Assembly (NCBI GenBank): GCA_018268895.1
Contig: JAFDVP010000014.1
Location: 62,001-126,000 of the forward strand
Origin: Acidobacteriota bacterium
GTDB lineage: Bacteria; Acidobacteriota; Terriglobia; Terriglobales; Acidobacteriaceae
DNA length: 64,000 bases
Direction of reading: 5' to 3'
The notes under the pieces were generated by a model. That model made no database searches. It saw only the letters and a list, made by a program, of their open reading frames with translations, and was not told the DNA's origin. Each line of letters starts with the position of its first letter. Positions within the stretch are counted from its first letter, which is position 1. Both the position numbers and the translations under genes were made by a program. Below are positions 17,528 to 26,065 of this stretch, piece by piece.

Positions 17528-18472
17528 TTGAACGATTCGAACGAAAAAGAGTCTCTACCCGCGAAGGCCAGTCTGCGCGAGACGCTGGAGTTTGCCGCCG
17601 TATGGTTGCTGGTGCGTGCGCTGGGCCTGCTGCCGCGTCGCCTGGCCCGGGCAGTTGGCGCGGAGATTGGCGAAGCAGCCTACGGCGCTCTGAAACGCCT
17701 GCGCAAGGTTGGACTCAGGAATCTTCGGCTGGCATTTCCCGATCGCAGCGAGGTTCTTCGCGGGCGGACGTTGCGCGAGGAGTATCGGCACCTGGGCTGG
17801 CTGCTCGCCGAGTTCTGCCTGATGCCTCGTTACACGGCGGAGTCGGCGAGCGAGTTTATCCGGTACGACGGACTCGAAAATTATCTACAGGCACGAGACA
17901 AGGGAAGGGGGGTGCTTGTGCTGACCGGGCACCTGGGCGCGTGGGAGCTTTCGAGCTTCTATCACTCCCTGATGGGCTATCCCATGGGCATGGTGATCCG
18001 GCGGCTCGACAACCCCCTCGTCGACCAGTTTGTGAATAACATCCGTTGCCTGCACGGCAACCGCGTGATTCACAAGGACGACTTTGCGCGCGGCCTGATT
18101 GCCTCCATGCGCGCCGGCGAGACCGTCGGAATCCTGATGGACACGAACATGACTCCGCCGCAGGGCGTCTTTGTGCCGTTCTTCGGGATAGAGGCCTGTA
18201 CAGCATCGGGTATGGCGCGTGTGGCCGTAAAGACCGGCGCGGCAGTGGTGCCCGGCTTCCTGCTGTGGGAGAAGAGCGAGCAGAGATATGTTCTTCGTTT
18301 CGGCAAGGAGCTGCCGGTTGTAGCAACGGGCGACGCGGAACGCGATGCGTTGACGAACACAGCTGCGTTTACAGCAGTGATTGAGTCATACATACGCCAG
18401 TATCCAGATCAGTGGCTGTGGATGCACCGGCGATGGAAGACCCGCCCTGCCGGGGAGAAGGGAATCTACTGA
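17528..18472 (+). CDS. LpxL/HtrB-family lipid A acyltransferase
   Basis: Transfers a secondary acyl chain in lipid A synthesis, or acylates a related lipid, at the inner membrane. The 314 residues contain the catalytic HX4E motif (GHLGAWE, H135 and E140), MVIRRLDNPLVD, the MDTNMTPPQGVFVPFFG block where enterobacterial enzymes have DQD, and the C-terminal QWLWMHRRWKTRP typical of the LpxL/LpxM group. An amphipathic or membrane-anchoring segment lies at about 20-45. The start is TTG at 17528. Its stop overlaps the start of lpxD by 1 nt, which supports a lipid A role. Confidence 0.87.
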   Translation: MNDSNEKESLPAKASLRETLEFAAVWLLVRALGLLPRRLARAVGAEIGEAAYGALKRLRKVGLRNLRLAFPDRSEVLRGRTLREEYRHLGWLLAEFCLMPRYTAESASEFIRYDGLENYLQARDKGRGVLVLTGHLGAWELSSFYHSLMGYPMGMVIRRLDNPLVDQFVNNIRCLHGNRVIHKDDFARGLIASMRAGETVGILMDTNMTPPQGVFVPFFGIEACTASGMARVAVKTGAAVVPGFLLWEKSEQRYVLRFGKELPVVATGDAERDALTNTAAFTAVIESYIRQYPDQWLWMHRRWKTRPAGEKGIY

Positions 18473-19404
18473 TGGCAAATACTGCGGAGATCGCGCAGTG
18501 GGTTGGCGCAGAAGCACAGGGGACTGCGGCGCAGGACATCAAGCGTGTCGCAGGGTTGGAGAGCGCGACGGCGGATGCCGTTGTCTTCGCCATGGACGCT
18601 TCGACGCTTGAGCTGGCGCTGGCATCAGAGGCAGGGGCGATCCTTGCTTCGGAAAAGCTGCGCCCCTTAGAGGCACGGCAGGGCGATCCTCGAGTCCTGT
18701 GGGTGCGAGACGCGCGCTACGCATTCGCCGTAGCAGGCCAGCGGTTGGACGTGCAGAATCGCGAAACCGGGGTGCATCCTACCGCTGTGATCGGACAGGA
18801 CGTTGTGATTGGCCCGGGTGCATCGATTGGACCGGGAGTAGTGCTCGGCGATGGGGTCAGAATTGGACGCAATGTAAGGATCGAGGCGCGGGCCACGCTC
18901 TATCCCGGCGTGGTTATGGGCGATGAGGTAGTCGTTCAGGCAGGTGTTGTGCTGGGCTCGACCGGCTTCGGTTATGCCCGCAACGCAGAGACCGGCGAAT
19001 ACCTGCTCTTCCCACAGCAGGGCAGGCTGGTGATCGAAGATCGCGTCGAGATCGGAGCGAATACAACGATCGATCGGGGCGCGTTGGGAGAGACGCGAAT
19101 AGGTCGCGGGACGAAGATCGACAACCTGGTGCACATCGGCCACAACTGCATCATCGGCAGGAACGTCGTGATTGCGGCGCAAACGGGCATCTCCGGCTCA
19201 AGTGTTGTGGAAGACGGCGCGATCCTCGGCGGGCAGGTTGGCATTGGAGAGCACGCGACAGTGGGTGAAGGCGTCATTCTCGGCGGCGGTGCCGGAGTGC
19301 TGAGCGGCAAGAAGATGCGCGGCAAGGGTGAGGTCTTCTGGGGAAGACCGGCGCGGCCGCTGAAGGAATACCTGCGCGATCTGGCGCGTCTGAAGCAGCG
19401 ATAG
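18472..19404 (+). CDS. lpxD: UDP-3-O-acyl-glucosamine N-acyltransferase
   Basis: The third step of lipid A synthesis: adds a 3-hydroxyacyl chain to the amino group of UDP-3-O-acylglucosamine. The 310 residues have an N-terminal uridine-binding domain (to about 95) and then a left-handed beta-helix of hexapeptide repeats from HPTAVIGQDVVIGPG. The active-site block is NLVHIGHNCIIGRNVVIAAQTG. The ATG at 18472 overlaps the previous stop (TGATG); an ATG further upstream would lie inside the acyltransferase gene. It stands apart from the usual lpxA-fabZ-lpxD cluster. Confidence 0.92.
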   Translation: MANTAEIAQWVGAEAQGTAAQDIKRVAGLESATADAVVFAMDASTLELALASEAGAILASEKLRPLEARQGDPRVLWVRDARYAFAVAGQRLDVQNRETGVHPTAVIGQDVVIGPGASIGPGVVLGDGVRIGRNVRIEARATLYPGVVMGDEVVVQAGVVLGSTGFGYARNAETGEYLLFPQQGRLVIEDRVEIGANTTIDRGALGETRIGRGTKIDNLVHIGHNCIIGRNVVIAAQTGISGSSVVEDGAILGGQVGIGEHATVGEGVILGGGAGVLSGKKMRGKGEVFWGRPARPLKEYLRDLARLKQR

Positions 19405-19412
19405 GCAGAGCC

Positions 19413-20018
19413 ATGGCAATTGTGGTGATAGGCGGACACTCGCGCAACGTTGGCAAGACCAGCGTTGTAGAAGGAGTGATTCGTGCGCTGCCGGAATTCA
19501 ACTGGACGGCCTTCAAGGTTACGCAGTTCGGCCATGGAATGTGTTCGGCAAACGGCGAACCCTGCGACTGTGAGACGGCTGAACACACCCTGGCGGTGAG
19601 CGAGGAAAGAGAGAGCGTCTCCGGTACAGACACGTCGCGCTACCTCGCTGCCGGGGCCGTGCGCTCGTTGTGGGTGAGGACGCGCACCGGCGATCTGGCT
19701 GAGGCGATGCCACGCATCCGAAAAGAGTTGCAGAAGTCAGAAAACGTTGTCATTGAATCGAACAGCATACTTCGCTTCCTGAAGCCGGACGTCTATTTGA
19801 GCGTGCTCGATCCTGCGGTGGAAGACTTCAAGGATTCTGCCCGTCTGTACCTGGATCGAGCTGATGCGGTGCTGGCGCCTGAGGGAGTATTGGGGAGGCC
19901 GGAGTGGAAGGGTGTCTCCTTGAGATTGCTTGAGGGCACACCGGTACTGGCGATGCGACCGCCGCAGTATGTCACCGATGAAGTGGTGTCGTTCCTCAAG
20001 AAACGGCTCGTTCGATGA
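19413..20018 (+). CDS. P-loop protein of unknown function, MobB-like fold
   Basis: The 201 residues begin with a P-loop, IGGHSRNVGKTSVVEG, of the type found in MobB and related SIMIBI-class NTPases. A CSANGEPCDCET segment with three cysteines could bind metal. Later blocks are SRYLAAGAVRSLWVRT, ENVVIESNSILRFLKPDVYL and APEGVLG. The gene starts 8 nt after lpxD and is likely in the same operon. I do not recognise a characterised homologue; a role in a cofactor or lipid pathway would be guesswork. Confidence 0.7.
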   Translation: MAIVVIGGHSRNVGKTSVVEGVIRALPEFNWTAFKVTQFGHGMCSANGEPCDCETAEHTLAVSEERESVSGTDTSRYLAAGAVRSLWVRTRTGDLAEAMPRIRKELQKSENVVIESNSILRFLKPDVYLSVLDPAVEDFKDSARLYLDRADAVLAPEGVLGRPEWKGVSLRLLEGTPVLAMRPPQYVTDEVVSFLKKRLVR

Positions 20019-20132
20019 AACGGAACGGCTAAGTCCAGGTTGCATTCCGGCAACGCCAATTTTTATGTGGCATTTGGCCGTGCGTGGGGCTACACTCCCC
20101 CGTTATATGAGTTGCTGTCGGGTGCGGGCACG

Positions 20133-21362
20133 ATGGACACGACGACGCTGGTACTGGCAAACGGTCTGCTCTTTGCACTCTATGCGGGAGTGATGCTGGT
20201 CAATGCCAGGATTGTGGGTGGAACGCGTGGGGCGATGTGGTTCGCGGGCGCAAACCTGCTTCGTGGAGCATCGATGCTGCTTGTCGGGGTCGAATGGATG
20301 GACCTTACTCCCGCGCGATACGCCGCGGCAATCAGCGCAATGTTTGCTGTTGTCGGTGCATTGATGCTGCACCAGGCCTTTGCCGACCTGCTTGAGCGCG
20401 GCGAACTGATGCGCGGCGTGCAGGTTGCACTGGTAGTCGCAATGGCTGCCGGTTCAACGCTGATGATCCTCTTTCCATCGCTGGAATTTCTTCTTGGAGT
20501 GATGCTCTGCGGGGTCTTGAGTCTCCAGTTTGCGGTGATCGCTCTTCTGGTGTTCCGGTTTTCCGGTGAGGGGGTAGGTCCGGCGGGGTGGCTAACCGGA
20601 CTTGCACTGCTGTTCTATGCCTTCATGTTGATGTTGCGGGCAGTCCTCTCCACCAAATTCGGCATAAAGACGCTGAATATCTCTGCGCCAATCATTCCGG
20701 TCTGGCTGATGGCGTGCATCGTGACCAGCGCCGCCACCGCGTTCGGCTTTATGTCGCTTTCCACGGCGAAGCTGCGTGTTGAGCTTCTGTGGAGAGCGCA
20801 GGTTGACGAGTTGACCGGTCTGCTCAATCGCTGGGCATTGAAGCGTATGGTGATGCGCGAGATCGAACGGTGCAGGCGAAGAAAGAGCTCCCTTGCTGTC
20901 ATCATGATCGACCTTGATGGCTTGAAACGGGTGAACGATACGACGGGGCACAGCTCTGGCGATGTAATGTTGCAGGCTGTAGCTGGGGTGTTGCACGAGG
21001 CGGTGCGCGAGCAGGACTCCGTGGCGCGCATGGGAGGCGATGAGTTTTGCGTGCTCCTGTCGGAGACATCGCTAGACGAGGCGATCATTGTCGCCGAAAG
21101 GCTGCGAGAAGAGATTCAAGGCCTCATCGTCAACTATCGGGGTGAGACGGTGAGGACCGGGGCGAGTCTCGGCGTGGCATCGTCCGATGTCTGTGGGCTG
21201 GGCTGGCAACTGCTGATGGACTCCAGTGATTCGGCGCTCTATCGGGCAAAGCGCGACGGCAGAAACCGTGTCGTAGCGGCAAAGAAAGAGAGCGCCGCAG
21301 AAATTTCCACGCAGGTGGAGAGAGCGTCGTTCATCGGTGAGCGGAGCAAACTTGCAAATTAG
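20133..21362 (+). CDS. Membrane-bound diguanylate cyclase (GGDEF)
   Basis: Makes cyclic di-GMP. The N-terminal about 200 residues form six or seven hydrophobic segments (LANGLLFALYAGVMLVN onward) that probably sense a membrane or small-molecule signal. The GGDEF domain follows: DELTGLLNRWALKRM, VIMIDLDGLKRVNDTTGH, and RMGGDEFCVLLSE with the intact motif near residues 300-304. An RxxD product-inhibition site (REQD) stands five residues before GGDEF. The ATG at 20133 is chosen; an in-frame TTG at 20040 would add 31 residues that do not look like a signal. Its stop overlaps that of the convergent bshB1 by 4 nt. Confidence 0.87.
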   Translation: MDTTTLVLANGLLFALYAGVMLVNARIVGGTRGAMWFAGANLLRGASMLLVGVEWMDLTPARYAAAISAMFAVVGALMLHQAFADLLERGELMRGVQVALVVAMAAGSTLMILFPSLEFLLGVMLCGVLSLQFAVIALLVFRFSGEGVGPAGWLTGLALLFYAFMLMLRAVLSTKFGIKTLNISAPIIPVWLMACIVTSAATAFGFMSLSTAKLRVELLWRAQVDELTGLLNRWALKRMVMREIERCRRRKSSLAVIMIDLDGLKRVNDTTGHSSGDVMLQAVAGVLHEAVREQDSVARMGGDEFCVLLSETSLDEAIIVAERLREEIQGLIVNYRGETVRTGASLGVASSDVCGLGWQLLMDSSDSALYRAKRDGRNRVVAAKKESAAEISTQVERASFIGERSKLAN

Positions 21363-22114
21363 ATAGACTGCACGGGAAGAACCATCAGGTCATCGACAAG
21401 TCCAACCTCTTTTTGAACAAAAGGCTCGGCGTACCGTACGCCTGCCAGAAGTCCATAATGTCTTGCGGTTGCGAAGGTGCGTTCGCGGATTTCTTCTCCA
21501 GGAACGAAGAGCGATCCTCCTGCTGCCTGGTTGGCGTACTGCGACCGGTAGGCCAGCAAAGATTGCAGCCGCTGCTCCATATACAGAGTAATGTCGACGA
21601 CAAAACTCGGCCGCACATCCGCATAAAGCGAGGCGTAAAGAATCTTGTATGGGCGATGCGGCGCGTCCGTGCTTCCGGGGATTTCCACCTTGCTGAGGCC
21701 GCTGACAAAACAGGCCTCGTAGCCGAGCGTAGCTGTGGTGTAGTGGTCCGGGTGACGACCTTGCCAGTAAGGCAGAATGACCACGCGCGGACGTAGTCTG
21801 CGAATCACCGAGGCGATCTTCAGGCGATTGGCCAGTGTGTTCTCGACGTTGCTGTCGGGCAGGTCGAGCGCCTCGCGATGCTCGACGTTCAGGATGCGCG
21901 CTGCTTCTTCAGCTTCGGCCTGGCGCTCTGCCGCCGTTCCACGAGTGCCGGACTCGCCCTGCGTCAGATCGAGGATGCCTGTCCGCCACCCCCGCGCGTG
22001 CATGGCGAGCAGAGTGCCGCCACATGTCTGTTCCACATCGTCCCGATGCGCGGCAATGGCGAGAATGTCAGTGGGGCAGGGAGTAGGGGGTAGGGAATGG
22101 GGAGTAGAGGACAT
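21359..22114 (-). CDS. bshB1: N-acetylglucosaminyl-malate deacetylase (bacillithiol synthesis)
   Basis: A PIG-L/LmbE family zinc deacetylase. The metal-binding motifs are AAHRDDVEQTCGGT and GRHPDHY. The blocks LDLTQGESGTRGTAAERQAEAEEAA, DLPDSNVEN, and RSQYANQAAGGSLFVPGEEIRERTFATARHYG are characteristic of BshB1, which deacetylates GlcNAc-malate on the way to bacillithiol. Length is 251 residues. The pathway assignment is strong on motif grounds, but bshA and bshC are not in this window. Confidence 0.88.
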   Translation of the reverse strand: MSSTPHSLPPTPCPTDILAIAAHRDDVEQTCGGTLLAMHARGWRTGILDLTQGESGTRGTAAERQAEAEEAARILNVEHREALDLPDSNVENTLANRLKIASVIRRLRPRVVILPYWQGRHPDHYTTATLGYEACFVSGLSKVEIPGSTDAPHRPYKILYASLYADVRPSFVVDITLYMEQRLQSLLAYRSQYANQAAGGSLFVPGEEIRERTFATARHYGLLAGVRYAEPFVQKEVGLVDDLMVLPVQSI

Positions 22115-22123
22115 GGCTAGAGT

Positions 22124-22213
22124 TTAGTTTGCTGCTTCGCCGACGCGGTAGAGACTGCGCGTCATCTCGATCGCCCTTTGCCAGACCTTGAGATCGCGGC
22201 AGGACTCCACCAT
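22124..22213 (-). pseudogene. Remnant of a four-helix-bundle (S23-type) protein
   Basis: A 29-codon frame, ATG at 22213 and TAA at 22124, encodes RDLKVWQRAIEMTRSLYRV after five residues. This strongly resembles the N-terminal helix of the small four-helix-bundle proteins related to the rRNA intervening-sequence protein S23, which usually have about 115-130 residues. Only the first helix is left before the stop, so it looks like a decayed gene. It lies just upstream of bshB1, and no in-frame continuation is evident. Confidence 0.5.
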
Positions 22214-22241
22214 CCGGCTTTCTACTCCCTACACCCTGTTT

Positions 22242-23705
22242 CTAATTCGCGTCGTTGGTAACCGCGTCGAGAAAGGCAACGTCGAGCGCTGTGCCCTGGA
22301 CCGTGATGAGGGAGTTGTCGATCTCGGAGCCGTCGGCCGTGTTGAAAGCGTGAACCTGGCCGCCGTAAGCGGTGTACATCTTGTGCTTATTCTGCACCCA
22401 GCAGAGGCCTGTCAGGTCGCCGTAGTAATACTGGTTCTCGTTCGCGTTGGGATACGGCACATGCGAGTTTGGGTCGGATGGATTGACCGAGGGAACAATT
22501 GCTGCCGTCTTGGCTCCCATATCAAAGCGGGTGAGGCAGTTGTAGTTCTGATTCAGCTTGGCGCGCTCGCCCGTGGCACAACCCTGCGAGCCGATCCAGA
22601 GCGTGTTGTCGTCGCCAAAGAGCAGCTTGGTATGGTAGCCGTCGGAGATGGAGTACTGGCCCGTGACGGTGTTGCTGGCCAGGTCCATCGTCGAGAGGAA
22701 GCCTGTGAAGAGGCCGTCAGGCTGCAATTGTTGCCCGGCTATATAAAGCGTTGTTCCGTTGGATAGAACCGCGGTTGCGCCGCCCGGCACCGCCACGCTT
22801 CCCGTTACAGGCGACGGATAGCTTGTGGATGTCGGAAAATTGTCGATGCGCAGCGCTCCCTGCTGCAGCATGGTGAGGCTCGACGCGTTGCCGCCGCACT
22901 CCTGCCCGCAGTTCAAGACGTAGGCCGTTGAACCATCAAGAGAGAAGTAAGCTCCCACTGGGCGGTCGAGGCTGGGTTTGGTCGTGCTGTCAGGCACCGG
23001 GACGACGCAATAGACCGGCAGCGCGAGCGGCTGGCAGTCCACCGCGCCGGGGACCGCGGGCTGGTTGGCATTCAGCTTGATCAGCCGGTAAAGCGTATTC
23101 GAGTTGCGCACCATCGCAAGAACGACCGTGTCGCCCTGGTTGGCTGCAACGCGATAAACGTTCGGCAGGTTCAGAGCAAATGTCCTGCCAGTGGTGTTAT
23201 CGATGACGACAAACACGCCCGATGCCGATACCGCTGCGTAGACGTGATTGAATCCCAGGGGGACAGCAATGGAGTCGGTGTTTGCCGGCAGCGTTCCACC
23301 CGAGCCTGAAGAGGCTTCTTTACCGTAGTCGACCTTGGTCAGGCTGCCGTCGTTCCTCGAATACACATAACCCAGGACCTGCTCCGGGAAGTTGAAGATC
23401 ATCGAGGGGTAGCCCGCTGCGTATCCAGAGATGGAGAAGGTAGTGTTCGCGTTGAAGACGCTTCCGCGAATGTCGCGCTTGGCGTCAAGAATCTGCAAGC
23501 TGCCCAGACCGCCGTTCACCGTCAGGCCAACCATCACGCGGGTATCCAGCTTGCTTGGTGGAATTGGCCGGTTGGCAAAGGTGTACTGCGGAAACTTGTA
23601 GTAGCGCACACCGCACGAAGACAAGCCGAACGCGACCATGGCGAGAAGCAGGCCGCAGAATACCTGGGCGCAGAACGACTGGGAAAGGAGACTACGATTC
23701 TTCAA
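22242..23705 (-). CDS. Beta-propeller-like lipoprotein
   Basis: A 487-residue protein with a lipoprotein signal peptide (hydrophobic LLLAMVAFG followed by LSSC), so it is probably anchored in the envelope. The mature part has repeated beta-rich blocks with small residues, for example QILDAKRDIRGSVFNANTTFS, GFNHVYAAVSASGVFVVIDN, AYFSLDGSTAYVLNCG and LFGDDNTLWIGSQGCATG, which suggests a seven-bladed propeller of the YVTN/WD type. Such proteins are frequent in acidobacterial genomes. No catalytic motif or ligand is evident. Confidence 0.7.
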   Translation of the reverse strand: MKNRSLLSQSFCAQVFCGLLLAMVAFGLSSCGVRYYKFPQYTFANRPIPPSKLDTRVMVGLTVNGGLGSLQILDAKRDIRGSVFNANTTFSISGYAAGYPSMIFNFPEQVLGYVYSRNDGSLTKVDYGKEASSGSGGTLPANTDSIAVPLGFNHVYAAVSASGVFVVIDNTTGRTFALNLPNVYRVAANQGDTVVLAMVRNSNTLYRLIKLNANQPAVPGAVDCQPLALPVYCVVPVPDSTTKPSLDRPVGAYFSLDGSTAYVLNCGQECGGNASSLTMLQQGALRIDNFPTSTSYPSPVTGSVAVPGGATAVLSNGTTLYIAGQQLQPDGLFTGFLSTMDLASNTVTGQYSISDGYHTKLLFGDDNTLWIGSQGCATGERAKLNQNYNCLTRFDMGAKTAAIVPSVNPSDPNSHVPYPNANENQYYYGDLTGLCWVQNKHKMYTAYGGQVHAFNTADGSEIDNSLITVQGTALDVAFLDAVTNDAN

Positions 23706-23887
23706 CGGTGACTAACTCCGAACTGCGCTTGTGGGGCGTGGTTTGGGGCCTGGGAAGGCCGCGATTCCATCGCCCAAGTATAACAAACGGAACCCCCGAT
23801 ACGACGTAGGGTTGCGGTCTGGATCGCCCGTTTGGACGGAAGACCGCCGTAGCTTAAAATAGCCGCACGACCGCCGAAAAGAGGACA

Positions 23888-25798
23888 ATGACCAACGCTT
23901 TGAACGCAGAGAAGAGTGTCGCCGGGGTGCGGCGGCTGTTTCAGGGATCGCCTGTGCTATGCGACGGCGCCATGGGCACGATGCTCTACGCCCGCGGTGT
24001 CTTCATTAATCGCTGCTATGACGAACTGAACCTGACGCAGCCGGAGACCGTCCGCGCCATCCACCAGGAGTATCTTCAGGCCGGGGCCGAGGTCATCGAG
24101 ACCAACACCTTCGGCGCAAACGCCTACCGGTTGGAGCACTACGGTCTCCGCGACAAGGTCGCCCAGATCAACACCTCCGGCGTTCGCCTGGCGCGCGAGT
24201 GCGTCAACCAGATCCGCGAGAAGCAGGCGGCAGAGGCTTACGTTGCCGGAGCTATCGGGCCGCTTGGTGTTCGTCTTGAGCCGCTCGGCAAGGTCGGCCT
24301 CGACGAGGCGCGTGCAGCCTTTGCTGAGCAGATTGCCGCGCTGGTGGAGGGCGGACCGGGCGTGGGAGCCGACCTGCTGAGCATCGAAACCATGACCTCG
24401 TTGACCGAGGCCGAGCAGGCTGTCGCCGCCGCTCGCGCCGTCGCTCCCGATGTTCCTGTGATCGTGATGGTGACGGTCGACGAAGAGGGCAACTGTCTCG
24501 ACGGTACTTCGGCCGAGACAGCGGCCGAGCGCCTGACTGCTACAGGTGCGGACGCGATCGGATGTAACTGTAGCGCCGGTCCCGCGACGGTGTTGAGCGT
24601 GATTGAACGTATGCGTCCGTTGACGTCGCTCCCTCTGGCAGCCATGCCGAATGCGGGAATCCCCCGCGCGGTTGAGGGCAGGACGATCTATCTGACCTCT
24701 CCCGAGTACATGGCCAGCTTTACCCGCAAGCTGGTGAAAGCTGGTGTGTCGCTGGTCGGCGGCTGCTGCGGAACGACACCCAGCTACACGCGGGCGATGA
24801 AAAGCGCCCTTCGTGCGATGGACGCGATGGACGCCGGAGCGCAGGTGATCGAACGCCGCGCCGAGCCGCACACGGAGAACAAGATTGCGCCACCCCTACT
24901 GGCGCAGCGTTCCAAGATCGGAGCCATGGTGGCCGCCGGCGAATTCGTCTCGATGGTGGAGATTGTTCCGCCCAAGGGAATCGACTGCACGAAGGAGATC
25001 GAGGGAGCATCGCAGTTGCACAAGCTCGGCGTCGACGCGATCAATGTGCCCGACTCGCCGCGAGCCAGCGCCCGCATGAGCGCGCAGAGCCTGTGCGTGC
25101 AGATACAGCAGCATGTCGGCATCGAGACGATCCTTCACTACACGTGCCGCGATAGAAACGTGCTGAGCATCCAGAGCGACCTGATCGGAGCATCCTCGAT
25201 CGGACTTAAGAACATCCTCTGCCTTACAGGCGATCCGCCAAAGCTGGGCAACTATCCGGACGCGACGGCAGTCTTCGATGTGGATGCCATTGGGTTGGTG
25301 AACATCGTTCGCAACCTGAACTACGGCCTCGATATCGGCAAGAACTCCATCGGAACTTCGACGGGATTCACCATCTCTGTTGCTGCGAATCCTGGCGTCC
25401 CCGACATTGATCAGGAGGTGCGCCGCTTCGCCTATAAGGTGGAGGCAGGCGCGGAGTTCGCCATCACACAGCCGGTCTTCGACCTGCGCGTGCTCGAAGA
25501 GTTCCTCCGCAGGATCGAAGGCTTCCGCATCCCAGTCATTGCCGGTATCTGGCCGCTGACGAGCTTCAGGAATGCCGAGTTCATGAAGAATGATCTGCGC
25601 GTCAGCATGCCCGACGAGATCATGGCGAGGATGGCTGCTGTACCGTCGCCTGAAGCGGCTCGCGCCGAGGGCGTAAAAATTGCGCAGGAGATGCTGGCTG
25701 AGGCGCGGCCGATGGTGCAGGGTGTTCAGGTCTCGGCGCCCTTCGGCAAGTACGCAGCTGCGGCGCAGGTGCTTGGACTGATCGAAGGCGGTGCATAG
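23888..25798 (+). CDS. Bifunctional homocysteine S-methyltransferase / methylenetetrahydrofolate reductase
   Basis: A fusion of 636 residues. Residues 1 to about 310 are a homocysteine S-methyltransferase domain: LCDGAMGTMLY, ETNTFGANAYRL, and zinc-binding cysteines in GCNCSAGP and VGGCCGTTP. Residues from about 335 form an MTHFR (MetF) domain: FVSMVEIVPPKG, LHYTCRDRN, NILCLTGDPP, GAEFAITQPVFD and IPVIAGIWPL. Both activities serve methionine regeneration. The ATG at 23888 has AGAGGA upstream. xseB starts at the base after its stop, so the two are likely cotranscribed. The 182 nt upstream show no SAM-riboswitch pattern that I can recognise. Confidence 0.93.
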   Translation: MTNALNAEKSVAGVRRLFQGSPVLCDGAMGTMLYARGVFINRCYDELNLTQPETVRAIHQEYLQAGAEVIETNTFGANAYRLEHYGLRDKVAQINTSGVRLARECVNQIREKQAAEAYVAGAIGPLGVRLEPLGKVGLDEARAAFAEQIAALVEGGPGVGADLLSIETMTSLTEAEQAVAAARAVAPDVPVIVMVTVDEEGNCLDGTSAETAAERLTATGADAIGCNCSAGPATVLSVIERMRPLTSLPLAAMPNAGIPRAVEGRTIYLTSPEYMASFTRKLVKAGVSLVGGCCGTTPSYTRAMKSALRAMDAMDAGAQVIERRAEPHTENKIAPPLLAQRSKIGAMVAAGEFVSMVEIVPPKGIDCTKEIEGASQLHKLGVDAINVPDSPRASARMSAQSLCVQIQQHVGIETILHYTCRDRNVLSIQSDLIGASSIGLKNILCLTGDPPKLGNYPDATAVFDVDAIGLVNIVRNLNYGLDIGKNSIGTSTGFTISVAANPGVPDIDQEVRRFAYKVEAGAEFAITQPVFDLRVLEEFLRRIEGFRIPVIAGIWPLTSFRNAEFMKNDLRVSMPDEIMARMAAVPSPEAARAEGVKIAQEMLAEARPMVQGVQVSAPFGKYAAAAQVLGLIEGGA

Positions 25799-26059
25799 AT
25801 GGCGGACTTTGAGAAGAGATTGACAGACCTGGAAGCAGTCGTGGACCGGCTCGAACAGGGCGACCTCCCGCTCGACGAATCGGTGCGTCTCTTTGAAGAG
25901 GGAATGAAGCTCTCGCAAAGCTGCAAAAGGGATCTCGATGATGCCGAAGGGCGTATCCAGGTGCTCCTCGAACAGGGCGGCGGAAAGATGAAACCGCAGC
26001 CGCTTGAGGTTGAAACGGACGAAGAAGACGAGATCACCGAAGAAGAGGATGAAGAGTAG
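25799..26059 (+). CDS. xseB: Exodeoxyribonuclease VII small subunit
   Basis: The small subunit of the ssDNA exonuclease. The 86 residues begin with the family block FEKRLTDLEAVVDRLEQGDLPLDESVRLFEEGMKL and end with an acidic tail rich in Glu and Asp, typical of the family. The start codon directly follows the preceding stop (TAGATG). The large subunit xseA is not in the window. Confidence 0.93.
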   Translation: MADFEKRLTDLEAVVDRLEQGDLPLDESVRLFEEGMKLSQSCKRDLDDAEGRIQVLLEQGGGKMKPQPLEVETDEEDEITEEEDEE

Positions 26060-26065
26060 CCAAGT

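Noticed and set aside
23706..23887. Possible SAM riboswitch before the homocysteine methyltransferase-MTHFR gene
   Set aside because: The region has GC-rich inverted pieces, but I could not find the conserved SAM-I or SAM-II core or a terminator stem.
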